Assembly (NCBI RefSeq): GCF_003945545.1
Contig: NZ_CP029617.1
Coordinates: forward strand, 6,785,001-6,849,000
Length of the DNA stretch: 64,000 nucleotides
Direction: 5' to 3'
Origin: Streptomyces sp. WAC 01529
GTDB lineage: Bacteria > Actinomycetota > Actinomycetes > Streptomycetales > Streptomycetaceae
In this document: positions 8,854 through 17,830 of the stretch, in pieces
Numbering within the stretch: position 1 is the stretch's first letter
Layout of the letters: each line of letters opens with the position of its first letter
Notes under the pieces: model-generated
Told to the model about the DNA's origin: nothing
Seen by the model: the letters and a program-made list of their open reading frames with translations, nothing else
The model's database searches: none
Made by a program: the position numbers and the translations under genes

Positions 8854-9812
8854 GTGTAGGCCAGCAGCGTGGAGGGCGCGGCCTTCGCGGGGACGGTGGC
8901 GGCGTCGTTGCAGACGAACGTGTACCGGATGGAGCGGCGGGGGACGTCGTACAGCCAGGCCCGGTCGTCCTTGCCGGGATTGAGCTGCAGTTCGGAGCGG
9001 GCGACCGCGTCGGTCTGGGTGTGACTGTGAGAGAAGAAGACCAGCGCACCACCGTCGGTGGTCTTGAGCGCGTACGCGTCACGGTGGCGGTTGGTGGCAC
9101 CGGCGAACGTGCTGGTGCCCTGGCTGCCGTACTTGGGGACGGTCCTGTCGTGGACCATGATCTGCTGGCTGCTCGCCTTGCTCTTGGTGAAGATCTTCTT
9201 CCCGGAGTTCTGGCCGCCGGTGGCGAAGTTGTCCAGGACGCCGCTGCGCAGCAGGTCGGCTCCCGCCGCGACGTCCTTATCGCCGTTGGCCGCGACGGCG
9301 GCGGCGTATCCATCGGAGTCCAGGGCGACCTTGGGCAGATCCGCTCCGTACAGGTCGGCGACGGAGACCATCTCCCACCGCTTGTGCTGCGGCTGTTCGG
9401 CGAAGACGGCGAGCCGGCTGGGGGCCTTGCCCTTGGTACCGGAGAGCGCGGCGGCGAACCAGCGCGGCTGGCCGGCGGCGATCCGCGGGATGTACAGCCT
9501 TGAGTTCTGGATGTCGTACGCCCACGGCTTGTACGGCTTGCGCTCGGCCTTGGTCAGGCCCTCGGTCTCCTTGTAATCGGAGACCGACATGGCATACAGC
9601 GGTCCGTCCTCAATGGTGTCGAGCAGGGTGCGGTCGCGGTCGGCGTTGGCCTTGTTGTTGACCCTCGCGTACCGGTCGATCGCGGCGAGGGCCTGCTGCT
9701 TGGTGAGTGCGGGCGGCAGCTCCCGCTGCTTGTCGGCACTCGCGGAGGGGGCGGTGTTCTTGGCCTCGGGACTGTCGTTGCCGCCGTTGCAGGCGGTGGC
9801 GGCCAGGGCCAC
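8793..9812 (-). CDS. Secreted lipoprotein of unknown function
   Basis: The first usable codon is GTG at 9812, giving ALAATAC with a lipobox-like cysteine only about seven residues in. The frame stays open upstream to 9860 and encodes a much better lipoprotein signal (IRRPLHQFPLVIATACVAL then AATAC), preceded by AGGAG 6 nt before an ATC codon at 9860. The true start is therefore probably at 9860 with a non-standard codon. The mature part (about 310 aa) is soluble with no recognised domain. First gene of the 9860-6813 operon, behind the promoter/palindrome at 9915-9950. Confidence 0.75.
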   Translation of the reverse strand: MALAATACNGGNDSPEAKNTAPSASADKQRELPPALTKQQALAAIDRYARVNNKANADRDRTLLDTIEDGPLYAMSVSDYKETEGLTKAERKPYKPWAYDIQNSRLYIPRIAAGQPRWFAAALSGTKGKAPSRLAVFAEQPQHKRWEMVSVADLYGADLPKVALDSDGYAAAVAANGDKDVAAGADLLRSGVLDNFATGGQNSGKKIFTKSKASSQQIMVHDRTVPKYGSQGTSTFAGATNRHRDAYALKTTDGGALVFFSHSHTQTDAVARSELQLNPGKDDRAWLYDVPRRSIRYTFVCNDAATVPAKAAPSTLLAYTCARTAASGPPVNSASLPRA

Positions 9813-9914
9813 GCAGGCGGTGGCGATGACCAGAGGGAACTGGTGGAGAGGGCGGCGGATGAGGTGCTCCTGAAAGAAGGGGGTGGTGGGTGATCCGCCT
9901 CTAGAGTCCGGGTA

Positions 9915-9950
9915 ATCCCCGGTTTCGCTAACCGGGGATTGCCCGCTATG
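9915..9950 (-). promoter_or_regulatory. Conserved promoter/palindrome module, copy 1
   Basis: Read on the minus strand: CATAGC (9950-9945), 5 nt, then ATCCCCGGTT-AGCGA-AACCGGGGAT (9939-9915), a perfect 10-bp inverted repeat. Identical palindromes lie at 29567 and 33186, with the same -10-like box at the same distance. It is 55 nt upstream of the probable lipoprotein start. The palindrome would overlap the transcription start, so it could be an operator or a 5' hairpin of the mRNA. Confidence 0.8.
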
Positions 9951-10285
9951 TTGCCGCCTTTCCCGCGCGGCGACGCCGGGCGCGAGGATGCCCAGAGCTG
10001 GACCCTCGTGCAGCTTCCTTGCAGGTCAACGAAGGGTTCTAGGGTCCGTCTTCAGCCGGATCTTGCCCAGAGCAGGAGCGACGCGAGACTGACCGCTGCC
10101 TCGTATGAGGTGGCGGTCTCCCTTTGACCTGCGACTTCAAGTTGGCGGGGGCTCAGTGGTGTTGCACCAGTGAGCCCGTCATGGCGGATGCCGACCCAAG
10201 TGCGGGGTAAGTACGGGGCGGTTGCGACGTGGTCAAGCTTTGCGCAACGACGAAGCAGTAGCAGCCATGGATAGGAGGGCGCGGG
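9951..10285. other. Intergenic region without convincing gene
   Basis: Between the lipoprotein promoter and the membrane-protein gene. It holds a weak hairpin at 10085-10121; a 62-codon plus-strand frame here has no ribosome site or protein-like composition. Nothing else seen. Confidence 0.5.
10085..10121 (-). terminator. Possible hairpin terminator of the 11631-10286 operon
   Basis: Interrupted stem GAGAC..CCGC..CCTC with loop GTAT and the complementary GAGG..GCGG..TCTC arm. It lies about 165 bp past the minus-strand membrane-protein stop. No T-tract, so weak evidence. Confidence 0.35.
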
Positions 10286-11188
10286 TCACGTTCCCTTGCG
10301 GAGGCGTTCGCTCAGGGCGGCCCCTATGTCAGGGGTGACCCAGGACTGGGGCAGGGTGAAGCCGAGGCTGGTGGCGAGCTCGGCGGAGTGCACATCGACG
10401 GCGGCTTCGACTAGGTCCGCCAGGGTGGCGATGGCTCTGCGGGCACGCCACCAGGCAAGGAACAGGAGGAAGCTCCCACCCATGAGGGCCGGATACCACC
10501 AAACGGCGCCAGTCAGGACATACAGGGCACCCCAGACCGTGAGGGCGCAGGCGTTGGAGTAATCGGTCCTGGCAGCGCGAATGTCCGAGCGGACCGCGTC
10601 GGGGAGTGTGATCCACAGCCGTGACCACACCGAGTCGAGATCAAGTCCATACTGGTTGTGGACCCGGAGCGCGCAGCCGTGCATGCGGTCCCCCATCCAC
10701 GTCGCCCGCTCGGGCGACGCGAGTGCCAGCCTGTTGCGGGCTTGCGTGTTTCGGTCCATTCGTTGGGTGACCTCTGCACGGCGGTCGGCCTGAGCCGTAC
10801 GACGTTCCGCTCGAGCCTGCTGGCAGGCCGCGTCCGCCACCTCCCAGCGCTTCTGACGGCGCTTGATGAGCAGCGCGGCTGGGCCTCTGTGCCAGGCGGT
10901 GAGCCAGCATGCCTCGAAGGCCGACCCCGACCAGCGAACGACCAGCCCGACGAGCGTGGCTGCAGCGAGGAAGCCGAGGGCCACGAGCACCGCCAACGCC
11001 GGACGCCCTTCGTAGCGGACCGCGCCTCGGTCGGCGGCGGTTTCGAGTAGTCCCGTGTCCCAGGCGCGGTCGTGGCCGAGGACCCGGGCGCAGGCCACCA
11101 CTGTGAGAAAGAGGGCGCCTGGGAGCGCCAAGAGGCTTGCCCAACGGTCGGCGAGCTTCTTGCCGAGTTCCGAGAGAAAGGAGTTCAA
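10286..11188 (-). CDS. Four-TM membrane protein, candidate effector beside CHAT locus
   Basis: 300 aa. Two N-terminal hydrophobic segments (about 18-36 and 62-85), a charged coiled-coil-like cytoplasmic region (110-160, rich in Arg/Gln/Glu), then two more (about 213-250), and a soluble tail. No enzyme motif. The ATG at 11188 overlaps the upstream small gene as ATGA, so the two are co-translated. The pair is divergent from the TPR-CHAT protease across a 113-bp control region. CHAT proteases in other systems activate membrane-damaging partners by cleavage, so this is a candidate target; that link is inference. Confidence 0.7.
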   Translation of the reverse strand: MNSFLSELGKKLADRWASLLALPGALFLTVVACARVLGHDRAWDTGLLETAADRGAVRYEGRPALAVLVALGFLAAATLVGLVVRWSGSAFEACWLTAWHRGPAALLIKRRQKRWEVADAACQQARAERRTAQADRRAEVTQRMDRNTQARNRLALASPERATWMGDRMHGCALRVHNQYGLDLDSVWSRLWITLPDAVRSDIRAARTDYSNACALTVWGALYVLTGAVWWYPALMGGSFLLFLAWWRARRAIATLADLVEAAVDVHSAELATSLGFTLPQSWVTPDIGAALSERLRKGT

Positions 11189-11631
11189 GGAGCCGACTCA
11201 CTTTCGTACTCCAGTGGCATGCGCTGGAGATGGCATCGAGGTACAGGGCCGCTGGGTGCGCGGTCGGTGCGCACAGGGCACCACCGTGTCGGACACACAT
11301 ACGCTCCCTCGGTCGAAAACTCTGTGACGCCTTTGAGTCGAGTGACGCCGGGCAGCCGAGTCTCCGGCCCCCCACGCAGCTCGCCCGAAGGAAGACCGAT
11401 CGATACCCAGAAGGCCCGGATGCGGCGGCCGATCTCGGCTTCGGCGTCAGGCTGGCGGGGAGTCGCCTGAAGCCGAACCAGAGTGGCCACCAACTCTCGT
11501 ACGTCCCGGCCCCGCCCTTCCTCGTCGGCCTGTCGCATCAGTACGGGCAAGGTCCGGCAGAACGATTCCAACTCGGCGACAGTCAAGGGGCCCCCTGTCC
11601 TCTTGTCGTGGGCTTGTGCGTACTTCACCAT
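11185..11631 (-). CDS. Small soluble protein in CHAT-divergent operon
   Basis: About 148 aa, function unknown. The N-terminal two thirds look helical (MVKYAQAHDKRTGG onward, with TVAELESFCRTLPVLMRQAD). I chose ATG 11631 because the longer frame would run across the AT-rich dyad and into the divergent CHAT gene. No clear ribosome site. The stop overlaps the membrane-protein ATG by 4 nt. The last 40 residues have poor composition, so the exact 3' reading should be treated with care. Confidence 0.55.
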   Translation of the reverse strand: MVKYAQAHDKRTGGPLTVAELESFCRTLPVLMRQADEEGRGRDVRELVATLVRLQATPRQPDAEAEIGRRIRAFWVSIGLPSGELRGGPETRLPGVTRLKGVTEFSTEGAYVCPTRWCPVRTDRAPSGPVPRCHLQRMPLEYESESAP

Positions 11632-11655
11632 GGTTCGTAGCCAACTTCGCGGAAA

Positions 11656-11677
11656 ACTAATCGTTTTAGTGATTAGT
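11656..11677. promoter_or_regulatory. AT-rich dyad in divergent promoter region
   Basis: ACTAATC (11656-11662) and GATTAGT (11671-11677) form a 7-bp inverted repeat around GTTTTAGT. This is among the most AT-rich patches of the window and lies between the divergent 11631 and 11745 starts, so it is a likely operator or shared promoter. Confidence 0.55.
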
Positions 11678-11744
11678 CGCGGTACTCCTGATACTTCTGG
11701 TTGCTCTGAAGCAATGGTTTCACCGGACTCGGGGGGGCGAGCCC

Positions 11745-14700
11745 ATGTCGCAACTACCATCGGTCGAAGCAGCCCACCAGGCCGTTCTCGATCGACTCGC
11801 CGCCTTCGACGCGAGCGGGAACAGTACGCCGGTCGTCTCCGAGGAGGCGTTCGCGGACGCCGACCGGCTGCACTGCGCACTGGCCGTCGATGGGAAGGCG
11901 GACACGGCGGCACTGCCTGTGCTGCGGTCGCTCGCGAGACTCCATGAACTGCGCCGGGAACTCGCCGAGGACGATGGGCGACAGCGTGACTTCGTCCGGG
12001 CCCGGCATTTTCACTGTCGACTGCATGCCCTCGTGCCGGATGAAGCGCCCGAGGAATACCAGGACTTGTTCAGCGGTGACCCGGCTGGTTGGGATCTGTG
12101 GGGCTGTCCGCCGCCGGTATGGGCAGAGCAAATCAGAGGAGCTGCTGATCTGCTGAGGCAGACAGGGCTTGGACGACCCGCGAAGCAGCCGCCGGCCCTC
12201 TCTGCGGAGAAGCAACTGGTCCTTCAGGCCGTATTGCTCGGGAGTGCGCTGGTCTCGCCCCAGCATCCTCAGTGGCCGGAGGTCGCAGCCGCGTGTGCCT
12301 ACGCTTGGCTGGCCCTGTCCGAGCACAGTGAGCCTGAGCGCCTCGACCAGGCGATCGCCGCGCTTGTCCAGGTCGTGGCCGCGCTGGAGGACGGGGAGGC
12401 ACGCCGTAGGCAGTACCTGGCCGAACTCGGCTTCTGCCAGTTGCGGCGGGCGGAGCGATTCGGAGACGTGCGGGCGGCCGCAGGCGCAGTGGAGCACCTG
12501 CGGGCATGCGTGGATCCGACCGCGATCGACACTGCGGACGAGGCCGCGGACGCCGTCAACCTGGCCCTCGCATTGGTCAGGCTGCATGCCCTGCGCGACG
12601 ACAGCGACGGCGGCCTGCTGGAGGAGGCCGAGGACCTCCTGAGCCAGGCCGCACACTGCTCGGCTCTGACTCAGGACCAGCGCGTGACGGCTCTGCTGAA
12701 TCTCGGCGCCCTGTTCAGCGATCGCCATGGTGGGCAGCAAGGAGCCCTGCGCCTGCTGGAGGAGTCCGTGGCAGTCGCCCGCGAGGCGCTCACGCACACC
12801 CGGGAGGGGAGCGTTGAGCGCATGCGCTGCTTGGCCAACCTCGGCATCGGGTTGTGCCAGCTCGCTGAGAAGACACAGAACCTCGCCCACCTGCGAGAAG
12901 CAGAGACCTTCCTCCGCGCGGCTCTCGACAGCGAGCACGCAGGTCACGAGGAACGGAGCCAGGTGGGAGCGGCCCTGGCCTTCGCCAGGCAGCGGCTGAC
13001 CGGCGACACCGGAGGTGTTGAGCTACTCCGCGCGGCAGTGGAAGGCTTTCCCGAGGGGGACCCCAGGCGCGGTCGAGCCCTGCTGAACCTGGCCGGAGCG
13101 GCGCTGTGGCGCTACGAGCAAGTGGGCGACCTTGACAGCATCGCCCAGCACCGCGATCTCCTGCGGGAGGCATTGCAGGGCACACCGGCGTCCAGCAGGT
13201 TGCGCTCCACCCCCATGCTCGCTCTCGCTCAAGCCCTAATCCTCTCAGGAAGCGCCGATGAAGTCGCCGAGGGCCAGCAACTGCTGCGACGACTCGGAGA
13301 GAGTCCATGGGCCCCGATCGCAGAGGTCTCCTACGCCAACGGGCTGCGCGGCAAAGTTCTGCACGACCGGTTCCTCGTCTCCAGGGCAAAGGCGGTGGCG
13401 CTGCTGCGGGCGACGGCGGCGATGACGGCGTACGCCGCCCCCCAGGAGGGCTACCCGCTGCGTGAACGGGCGGTTGCGCCCGTTGTCCCCGCCGATGACG
13501 CCCTGATGCGGGGCAAGGGGGACCTCGCTCTGCTGGAGGAGGCCGTCGGACTGCTGCGCCGCGCGGTGACCGAGCCGGGCGACGGGTCTTCGATCTCCCA
13601 AAGGGCGTGGCTGTCCCAGGCCCTGGGAAGCCTGTACCTGTACACCGGGGACGCCTCACACCTCGACGAAGCCCTCGCCCTGGCCCGAAACCTCCTCGGA
13701 CGGACGCCGAACACGCCTGTCCGAGCGCTACTCGGTCGTCTGCTGCGCATCCGCCACGGTGCCCAAGGTGGGCGCAGCGTCCTCGCTGAGGCCGCGGAGC
13801 ACTACGGCTGGGCAGCGGCGGACGCGACGTTGGGTTCTCTCGCACACCTGTACACCACCGTGGACTGGGCGCGCTGCGAGGCGGAACTCGGACGTTCCTC
13901 CCAAGCCGCCGGGGCGTACGCCCAAGCCCTGGATCTGCTGGAGCTCGTGCCCTGGTCCGCCTCGGACCGTCCGGGACAGATGCAGGTCCTCACCTCGCAC
14001 ATCGGTCTCGCTTCGGAGGCGGCGGCTCACGCGGTGGACAGCGGCGCCACGGAGCGCGCACTGGAACTGCTGGAGCAGGGGCGCGGTCTCATCCTCGGGC
14101 ATGTCCTCGACTCCCGCGCCGCACACCACCGGGTAGCCGCTGTATCGGCAGAGCTGGCGAAGGCGTTCGAAGACGTTCACAAGAGGATCGAGGAACTCCC
14201 CTCACCGGACGCCATGCCCGCCTTTCCCGCCGACGGCGTCCCGAGCGGCAACGGCATCGACAGACTGGACGTCACCAGCGCGCGGATGGCCGCCGTGCAA
14301 GAACGGCAAGAACTCGTCGAACAGATTCAGAGTCTCCCCGGTCTCGCCGACTTCCTGCGCCCGCCATCCTGCGCTGAGCTGCGGCTGGCTGCACAGGGCG
14401 GCCCCGTGGCCGTCCTGAACGTGAGCCGATTGCGCTGCGACGCCCTGCTCGTCACACCGAACAAGGTCCGGGCTGTACCGCTGCCCGCCGTGACCGAGGC
14501 GGTGGCCTTAACATACGCGCACCGCTTCGCCATCGGCGTCGCACTCCTGGGCAAGTCCGACAGCGAAGCTCTGCAGATCGCCGGGCGGGACATGGTGATA
14601 TCCACACTGCGGTGGCTGTGGGACAGCGTCTGCGCACCGGTGCTCAGCGCGCTGGGACTGACCCGCCGAGCCGACCCGGACCGGCCGCCGCGGATGTGGT

Positions 14701-15470
14701 GGTGCCCTACCGGTCCGCTGATCTCACTGCCGCTGCACGCAGCCGGCCGGCACGGCAGCCGGCACGAAGCCGCCCCGCAGACAGTTATGGACCGGGTCGT
14801 CTCGTCCTACACGCCCACCCTGCGCAGTCTCGTGGCGCTGTACGCACGCCCAGCCCAGCCCCCCGCCAGCGGGGACCGGCCCCTTGCGGTGAGCGTAGCC
14901 ACCAGCGGGGCCGCGTCAGAGACGGAACCGGGCACCACGCCGCCGGACGCCGAGACCTTCGCCTCCGCATTCCCCGGGACGCGAGTGCTGACCGGGACGC
15001 AGGCGACCCGTGACCAGGTCCTCGCCGGGCTTCCCCACTCGCCCTGGGTCCATTTCGCCTGCCACGGTGAAACGGGTCGCGCTGACACCGGACCGCTGCT
15101 GCGGCTGACCGACAGCACGTTGACCGTGACGGACCTCACCGCGGTTGCCCTGGAGCGAGCGGAGTTCGCGTTCCTGTCCGCCTGCGAGTCCTCCCTGACA
15201 CCGGGGCGGTTCGCGGACGAATCGCTGAACATGGCAAGCGCCATGCGGCTGGCCGGCTACCGCCATGTAATTGGCACGCTGTGGCCCATATCGGGCGACC
15301 ATGCGGCGCAGGTCGCGGCGCAGCTCTACCCACGCCTGACAGCACCCGACGGCCGGCCACCCAACACCTCGCACACAGCCGTTGCGCTGCACCGGTCGGT
15401 GCTGGCGTTGCGGGAGGACCAGCCCTCCGCCGTGACGACGTGGGGCGCGTACCTTCACATGGGGCCCTGA
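11745..15470 (+). CDS. TPR-CHAT caspase-like protease
   Basis: 1241 aa. Residues up to about 850 are repeated TPR-like helical pairs (for example the stretches around 200-480 and 640-800), typical sensor or scaffold modules. The C-terminal CHAT domain (clan CD, caspase-like) is intact: H1107 in WVHFACHGE and C1147 in FLSACESS form the catalytic dyad, followed by the conserved MASAMRLAGYRHVIGTLWPI. Members cleave protein partners upon activation, for example in Craspase-type and gasdermin-linked immunity. The stop shares one base with the next ATG (TGATG), so the second TPR gene is coupled. Substrate unknown; the divergent 4-TM protein is the nearest candidate. Confidence 0.88.
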   Translation: MSQLPSVEAAHQAVLDRLAAFDASGNSTPVVSEEAFADADRLHCALAVDGKADTAALPVLRSLARLHELRRELAEDDGRQRDFVRARHFHCRLHALVPDEAPEEYQDLFSGDPAGWDLWGCPPPVWAEQIRGAADLLRQTGLGRPAKQPPALSAEKQLVLQAVLLGSALVSPQHPQWPEVAAACAYAWLALSEHSEPERLDQAIAALVQVVAALEDGEARRRQYLAELGFCQLRRAERFGDVRAAAGAVEHLRACVDPTAIDTADEAADAVNLALALVRLHALRDDSDGGLLEEAEDLLSQAAHCSALTQDQRVTALLNLGALFSDRHGGQQGALRLLEESVAVAREALTHTREGSVERMRCLANLGIGLCQLAEKTQNLAHLREAETFLRAALDSEHAGHEERSQVGAALAFARQRLTGDTGGVELLRAAVEGFPEGDPRRGRALLNLAGAALWRYEQVGDLDSIAQHRDLLREALQGTPASSRLRSTPMLALAQALILSGSADEVAEGQQLLRRLGESPWAPIAEVSYANGLRGKVLHDRFLVSRAKAVALLRATAAMTAYAAPQEGYPLRERAVAPVVPADDALMRGKGDLALLEEAVGLLRRAVTEPGDGSSISQRAWLSQALGSLYLYTGDASHLDEALALARNLLGRTPNTPVRALLGRLLRIRHGAQGGRSVLAEAAEHYGWAAADATLGSLAHLYTTVDWARCEAELGRSSQAAGAYAQALDLLELVPWSASDRPGQMQVLTSHIGLASEAAAHAVDSGATERALELLEQGRGLILGHVLDSRAAHHRVAAVSAELAKAFEDVHKRIEELPSPDAMPAFPADGVPSGNGIDRLDVTSARMAAVQERQELVEQIQSLPGLADFLRPPSCAELRLAAQGGPVAVLNVSRLRCDALLVTPNKVRAVPLPAVTEAVALTYAHRFAIGVALLGKSDSEALQIAGRDMVISTLRWLWDSVCAPVLSALGLTRRADPDRPPRMWWCPTGPLISLPLHAAGRHGSRHEAAPQTVMDRVVSSYTPTLRSLVALYARPAQPPASGDRPLAVSVATSGAASETEPGTTPPDAETFASAFPGTRVLTGTQATRDQVLAGLPHSPWVHFACHGETGRADTGPLLRLTDSTLTVTDLTAVALERAEFAFLSACESSLTPGRFADESLNMASAMRLAGYRHVIGTLWPISGDHAAQVAAQLYPRLTAPDGRPPNTSHTAVALHRSVLALREDQPSAVTTWGAYLHMGP

Positions 15471-16918
15471 TGACGGATCACCTGACCGAGCGCACGATGA
15501 TCCTCAACCGGCTCCACGACCGGCTGGACGGCTTCGTCTTGTCGGCGGAGCCGGCTCTGGTGCTGGACGAGGCAGCGGTCGAGGACGCGACACGACTCCT
15601 CACGATGGCGCAGTCAGAAGAACTCGACCGTCAGTCCCTGGACGACTACGAGTTCCAGCAGGTAGCCACGGAACTGGTCGCCTGGCTCCACTGGTTCCGC
15701 GCTGCACTCAAGTCTCCAGAGGAAAGCATGCCGGATTGGGAGAAAACAGTACGTCTGTTTCTCACCATCGCCGAGCGGAATCCGCAAGCGATACCGCGCT
15801 CGCTGTTGCAGCAGATTGAGGCCACCGCGGACCAGGCGCCGTCCGGCGACGACGCCGGCACGTCGTGGAGCGACCGAGGTCATGTCGCCTACCAGCTCTG
15901 GGAGAAAGACGGACGAGCGGACGCTTTGGACCGGGCGATCGCCGCTTTTCAACGCGCCGTTGCGGAGGGGCTACCGGGCACCCCGGATCACTCCCTAAAC
16001 CTCACGCTGCTCTGCATGGTGCTGCGCACTCGCTCCGAACAGAACGGTGATGAACGGGACGCACAACTGGCAGTCGACATCGGTCGTCGCTCCGTCGACG
16101 ACGCGCGTGAGTCCGGCGCGTACGTTCTGCAGTGTCTGCACCATCTGGCCCTCGCACTGGCCCACCGCGGCGCATTGTGCGGAACACTCGCCGACCTCGA
16201 CGAGGCGGTGAGGCTACGCCGAGAGGCTATCGCCGAAAGCGCCACCCTCCCAGGGGCCGAGAAACTCCTGCCGTTCTTGTACGACGGCCTGTGCACCGCC
16301 TTGTTGCGCCGCCACTGGCACCGACCGAACGCGGAGGACCTCGACGAGGCGATCGCCGCGGTACGGCAGGCGATGGTGACGGCGGGCGAACCAGACGCCG
16401 GCCATCTCCTCGACCTGTGTCTGGTTCTCACCCAGCGCAGCCAGTTAACAGGCGACGGCAACGATCTGGTAGAGGCGCTGCAAGCTGGCCGAGCAGCGGT
16501 CGACGCCGCCGTTCCCGGCGACGAGAGGAGACCACGGGCCCTGAACAACCTGTCGATAGCTCTGCAGTTGCTGGCCAGCCGTTCCGGGTCGCGCGGTCAT
16601 TTGGAGTACGCCGTCCACTGTGCCGAACTGGCGGTCGAGGCGTCGCCGGCCGACAGGTTCGACGGCGCTGGCCGGATGAGTCAGCTCGCGAACCTGCTGG
16701 TCGGACGATTCGTCAAGTACGGAGACAGCGGGGACATCGACCGGGCCGTGGAACTGCTGCGCACGGCTGTGAAGGTGACGCCCCTAGGGCATCCGCGGCG
16801 GCCTGATTTCCTCCAAGGGTTGGCCGACGCCCTGCACCAGCGCTTCCAACGTACGCACCATCTGGAGGACTGGATGGAGTGGTCCGCCATCCGTCGAGAG
16901 GTAGGAGATCTCGACTAG
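15470..16918 (+). CDS. TPR-repeat protein partner of CHAT protease
   Basis: 482 aa. It begins MTDHLTERTMILNRLHDRLD, resembling the N-terminal region of the CHAT protein (an Asp/Glu-rich helical head), then TPR-like repeats (LDEAVRLRREAI, LDEAIAAVRQAM, LEYAVHCAELAVEA, IDRAVELLRTAV). It has no CHAT domain and no catalytic motif. The start at 15470 overlaps the CHAT stop. It looks like a paralogue of the CHAT protein's sensor half that lost or never had the protease, hence a probable regulatory or sensing partner. Confidence 0.78.
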   Translation: MTDHLTERTMILNRLHDRLDGFVLSAEPALVLDEAAVEDATRLLTMAQSEELDRQSLDDYEFQQVATELVAWLHWFRAALKSPEESMPDWEKTVRLFLTIAERNPQAIPRSLLQQIEATADQAPSGDDAGTSWSDRGHVAYQLWEKDGRADALDRAIAAFQRAVAEGLPGTPDHSLNLTLLCMVLRTRSEQNGDERDAQLAVDIGRRSVDDARESGAYVLQCLHHLALALAHRGALCGTLADLDEAVRLRREAIAESATLPGAEKLLPFLYDGLCTALLRRHWHRPNAEDLDEAIAAVRQAMVTAGEPDAGHLLDLCLVLTQRSQLTGDGNDLVEALQAGRAAVDAAVPGDERRPRALNNLSIALQLLASRSGSRGHLEYAVHCAELAVEASPADRFDGAGRMSQLANLLVGRFVKYGDSGDIDRAVELLRTAVKVTPLGHPRRPDFLQGLADALHQRFQRTHHLEDWMEWSAIRREVGDLD

Positions 16919-16990
16919 CTTGGTTGACGGCGCCGGCCGCGGCCGACTCGTTCCGCACTGCTGCACCTGCCGGTGCACTGCTCTTTCTCC

Positions 16991-17830
16991 CTATGCCTGC
17001 TCATCGAGGCTCAGCATTTCGGTGACAGCCGGTGGCGGGCCACTTCTCCAGCCTTCTTCGACAGCTTTGAGGACTGCCGTCCGGGTACCCCGCGCCCATG
17101 CGTTCTGACTGGTGGCAAGGACGATTTCGTCCGCGCTGAGAAGCTGGGCGGCCCGCACGAGTCTGGCGGCCGACTCTTGCGTGCCGTACTTCTTCCCTTT
17201 CAGGGAGTTGTTGGACTTGGCTTCGCCGACGATGATGCGCCCGTCGGCGACCAGACATAGGTCAATCTCGATGGAGCCGTCCGAGTCCGTGACTTCCAAC
17301 TCGGGCGACCACAAAACGGAAGAAGCCTTCTGCCGCACCTGGTGGGCGGCAAGTAGCGGGACATCGCCATGGCTGCGCAGCAGATTGCGGACGACCTGAT
17401 CGATCGCGTAGTACCAATGCGGCTCGGGATCCTTCGAGTACCACCGTCCTCTTGTGACACCACTGGTGTGCCCGCACGCTTCGCAGTTGAAGGTGGACCC
17501 GACCAACTCGATGCGGTAGAAGGCCTCAAAGTGGCAGCGAGCGCAGTTGAGCAGGAGACCGCGGCGCAGCACGTTCGCGTCCAACAGCCGGTCTGCAAGG
17601 TCACGGGCCTCGAAGACGTCGATGTCCAGTGTTGTCTTGATGTCCTCGAGGGCGACGTAACCGTCACCCCGGACGGCATAGCCGACACCGTAGTCACCGT
17701 CGCGTTTGGGAGCCAGGAAGGAATTGAGCACTTTGCGAACAGGACCGGTCAGGTCAGCAGCGAGTGCCTCGGGAGATCCCCACATCTCCGCCGCGATGGC
17801 GGCGCGGCGTCCCGCATCCGAGCGTTCCAC
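16991..17830 (-). CDS. Zinc-ribbon plus restriction-endonuclease-like protein (3' part of split gene)
   Basis: 280 aa from the first usable start (GTG 17830), which lacks a ribosome site. A zinc ribbon (CARCHFE...FNCEACG, about 95-122) precedes a PD-(D/E)xK-type core: SIEIDLCLVADGRIIVGEAKSNNS supplies D and ExK residues. The good coding reading continues upstream of 17830 to about 17935 (PDARHARPLLHFPSADKLFEELARARG) with no start codon, where the other gene's frame ends. The two are most simply one protein broken by a 1-nt loss, or joined by frameshifting. Likely DNA-targeting role; system unknown. Confidence 0.7.
   Translation of the reverse strand: MERSDAGRRAAIAAEMWGSPEALAADLTGPVRKVLNSFLAPKRDGDYGVGYAVRGDGYVALEDIKTTLDIDVFEARDLADRLLDANVLRRGLLLNCARCHFEAFYRIELVGSTFNCEACGHTSGVTRGRWYSKDPEPHWYYAIDQVVRNLLRSHGDVPLLAAHQVRQKASSVLWSPELEVTDSDGSIEIDLCLVADGRIIVGEAKSNNSLKGKKYGTQESAARLVRAAQLLSADEIVLATSQNAWARGTRTAVLKAVEEGWRSGPPPAVTEMLSLDEQA

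Noticed and set aside
9939..10127. 62-codon plus-strand frame
   Set aside because: Starts inside the palindrome promoter, lacks a ribosome site and protein-like composition.
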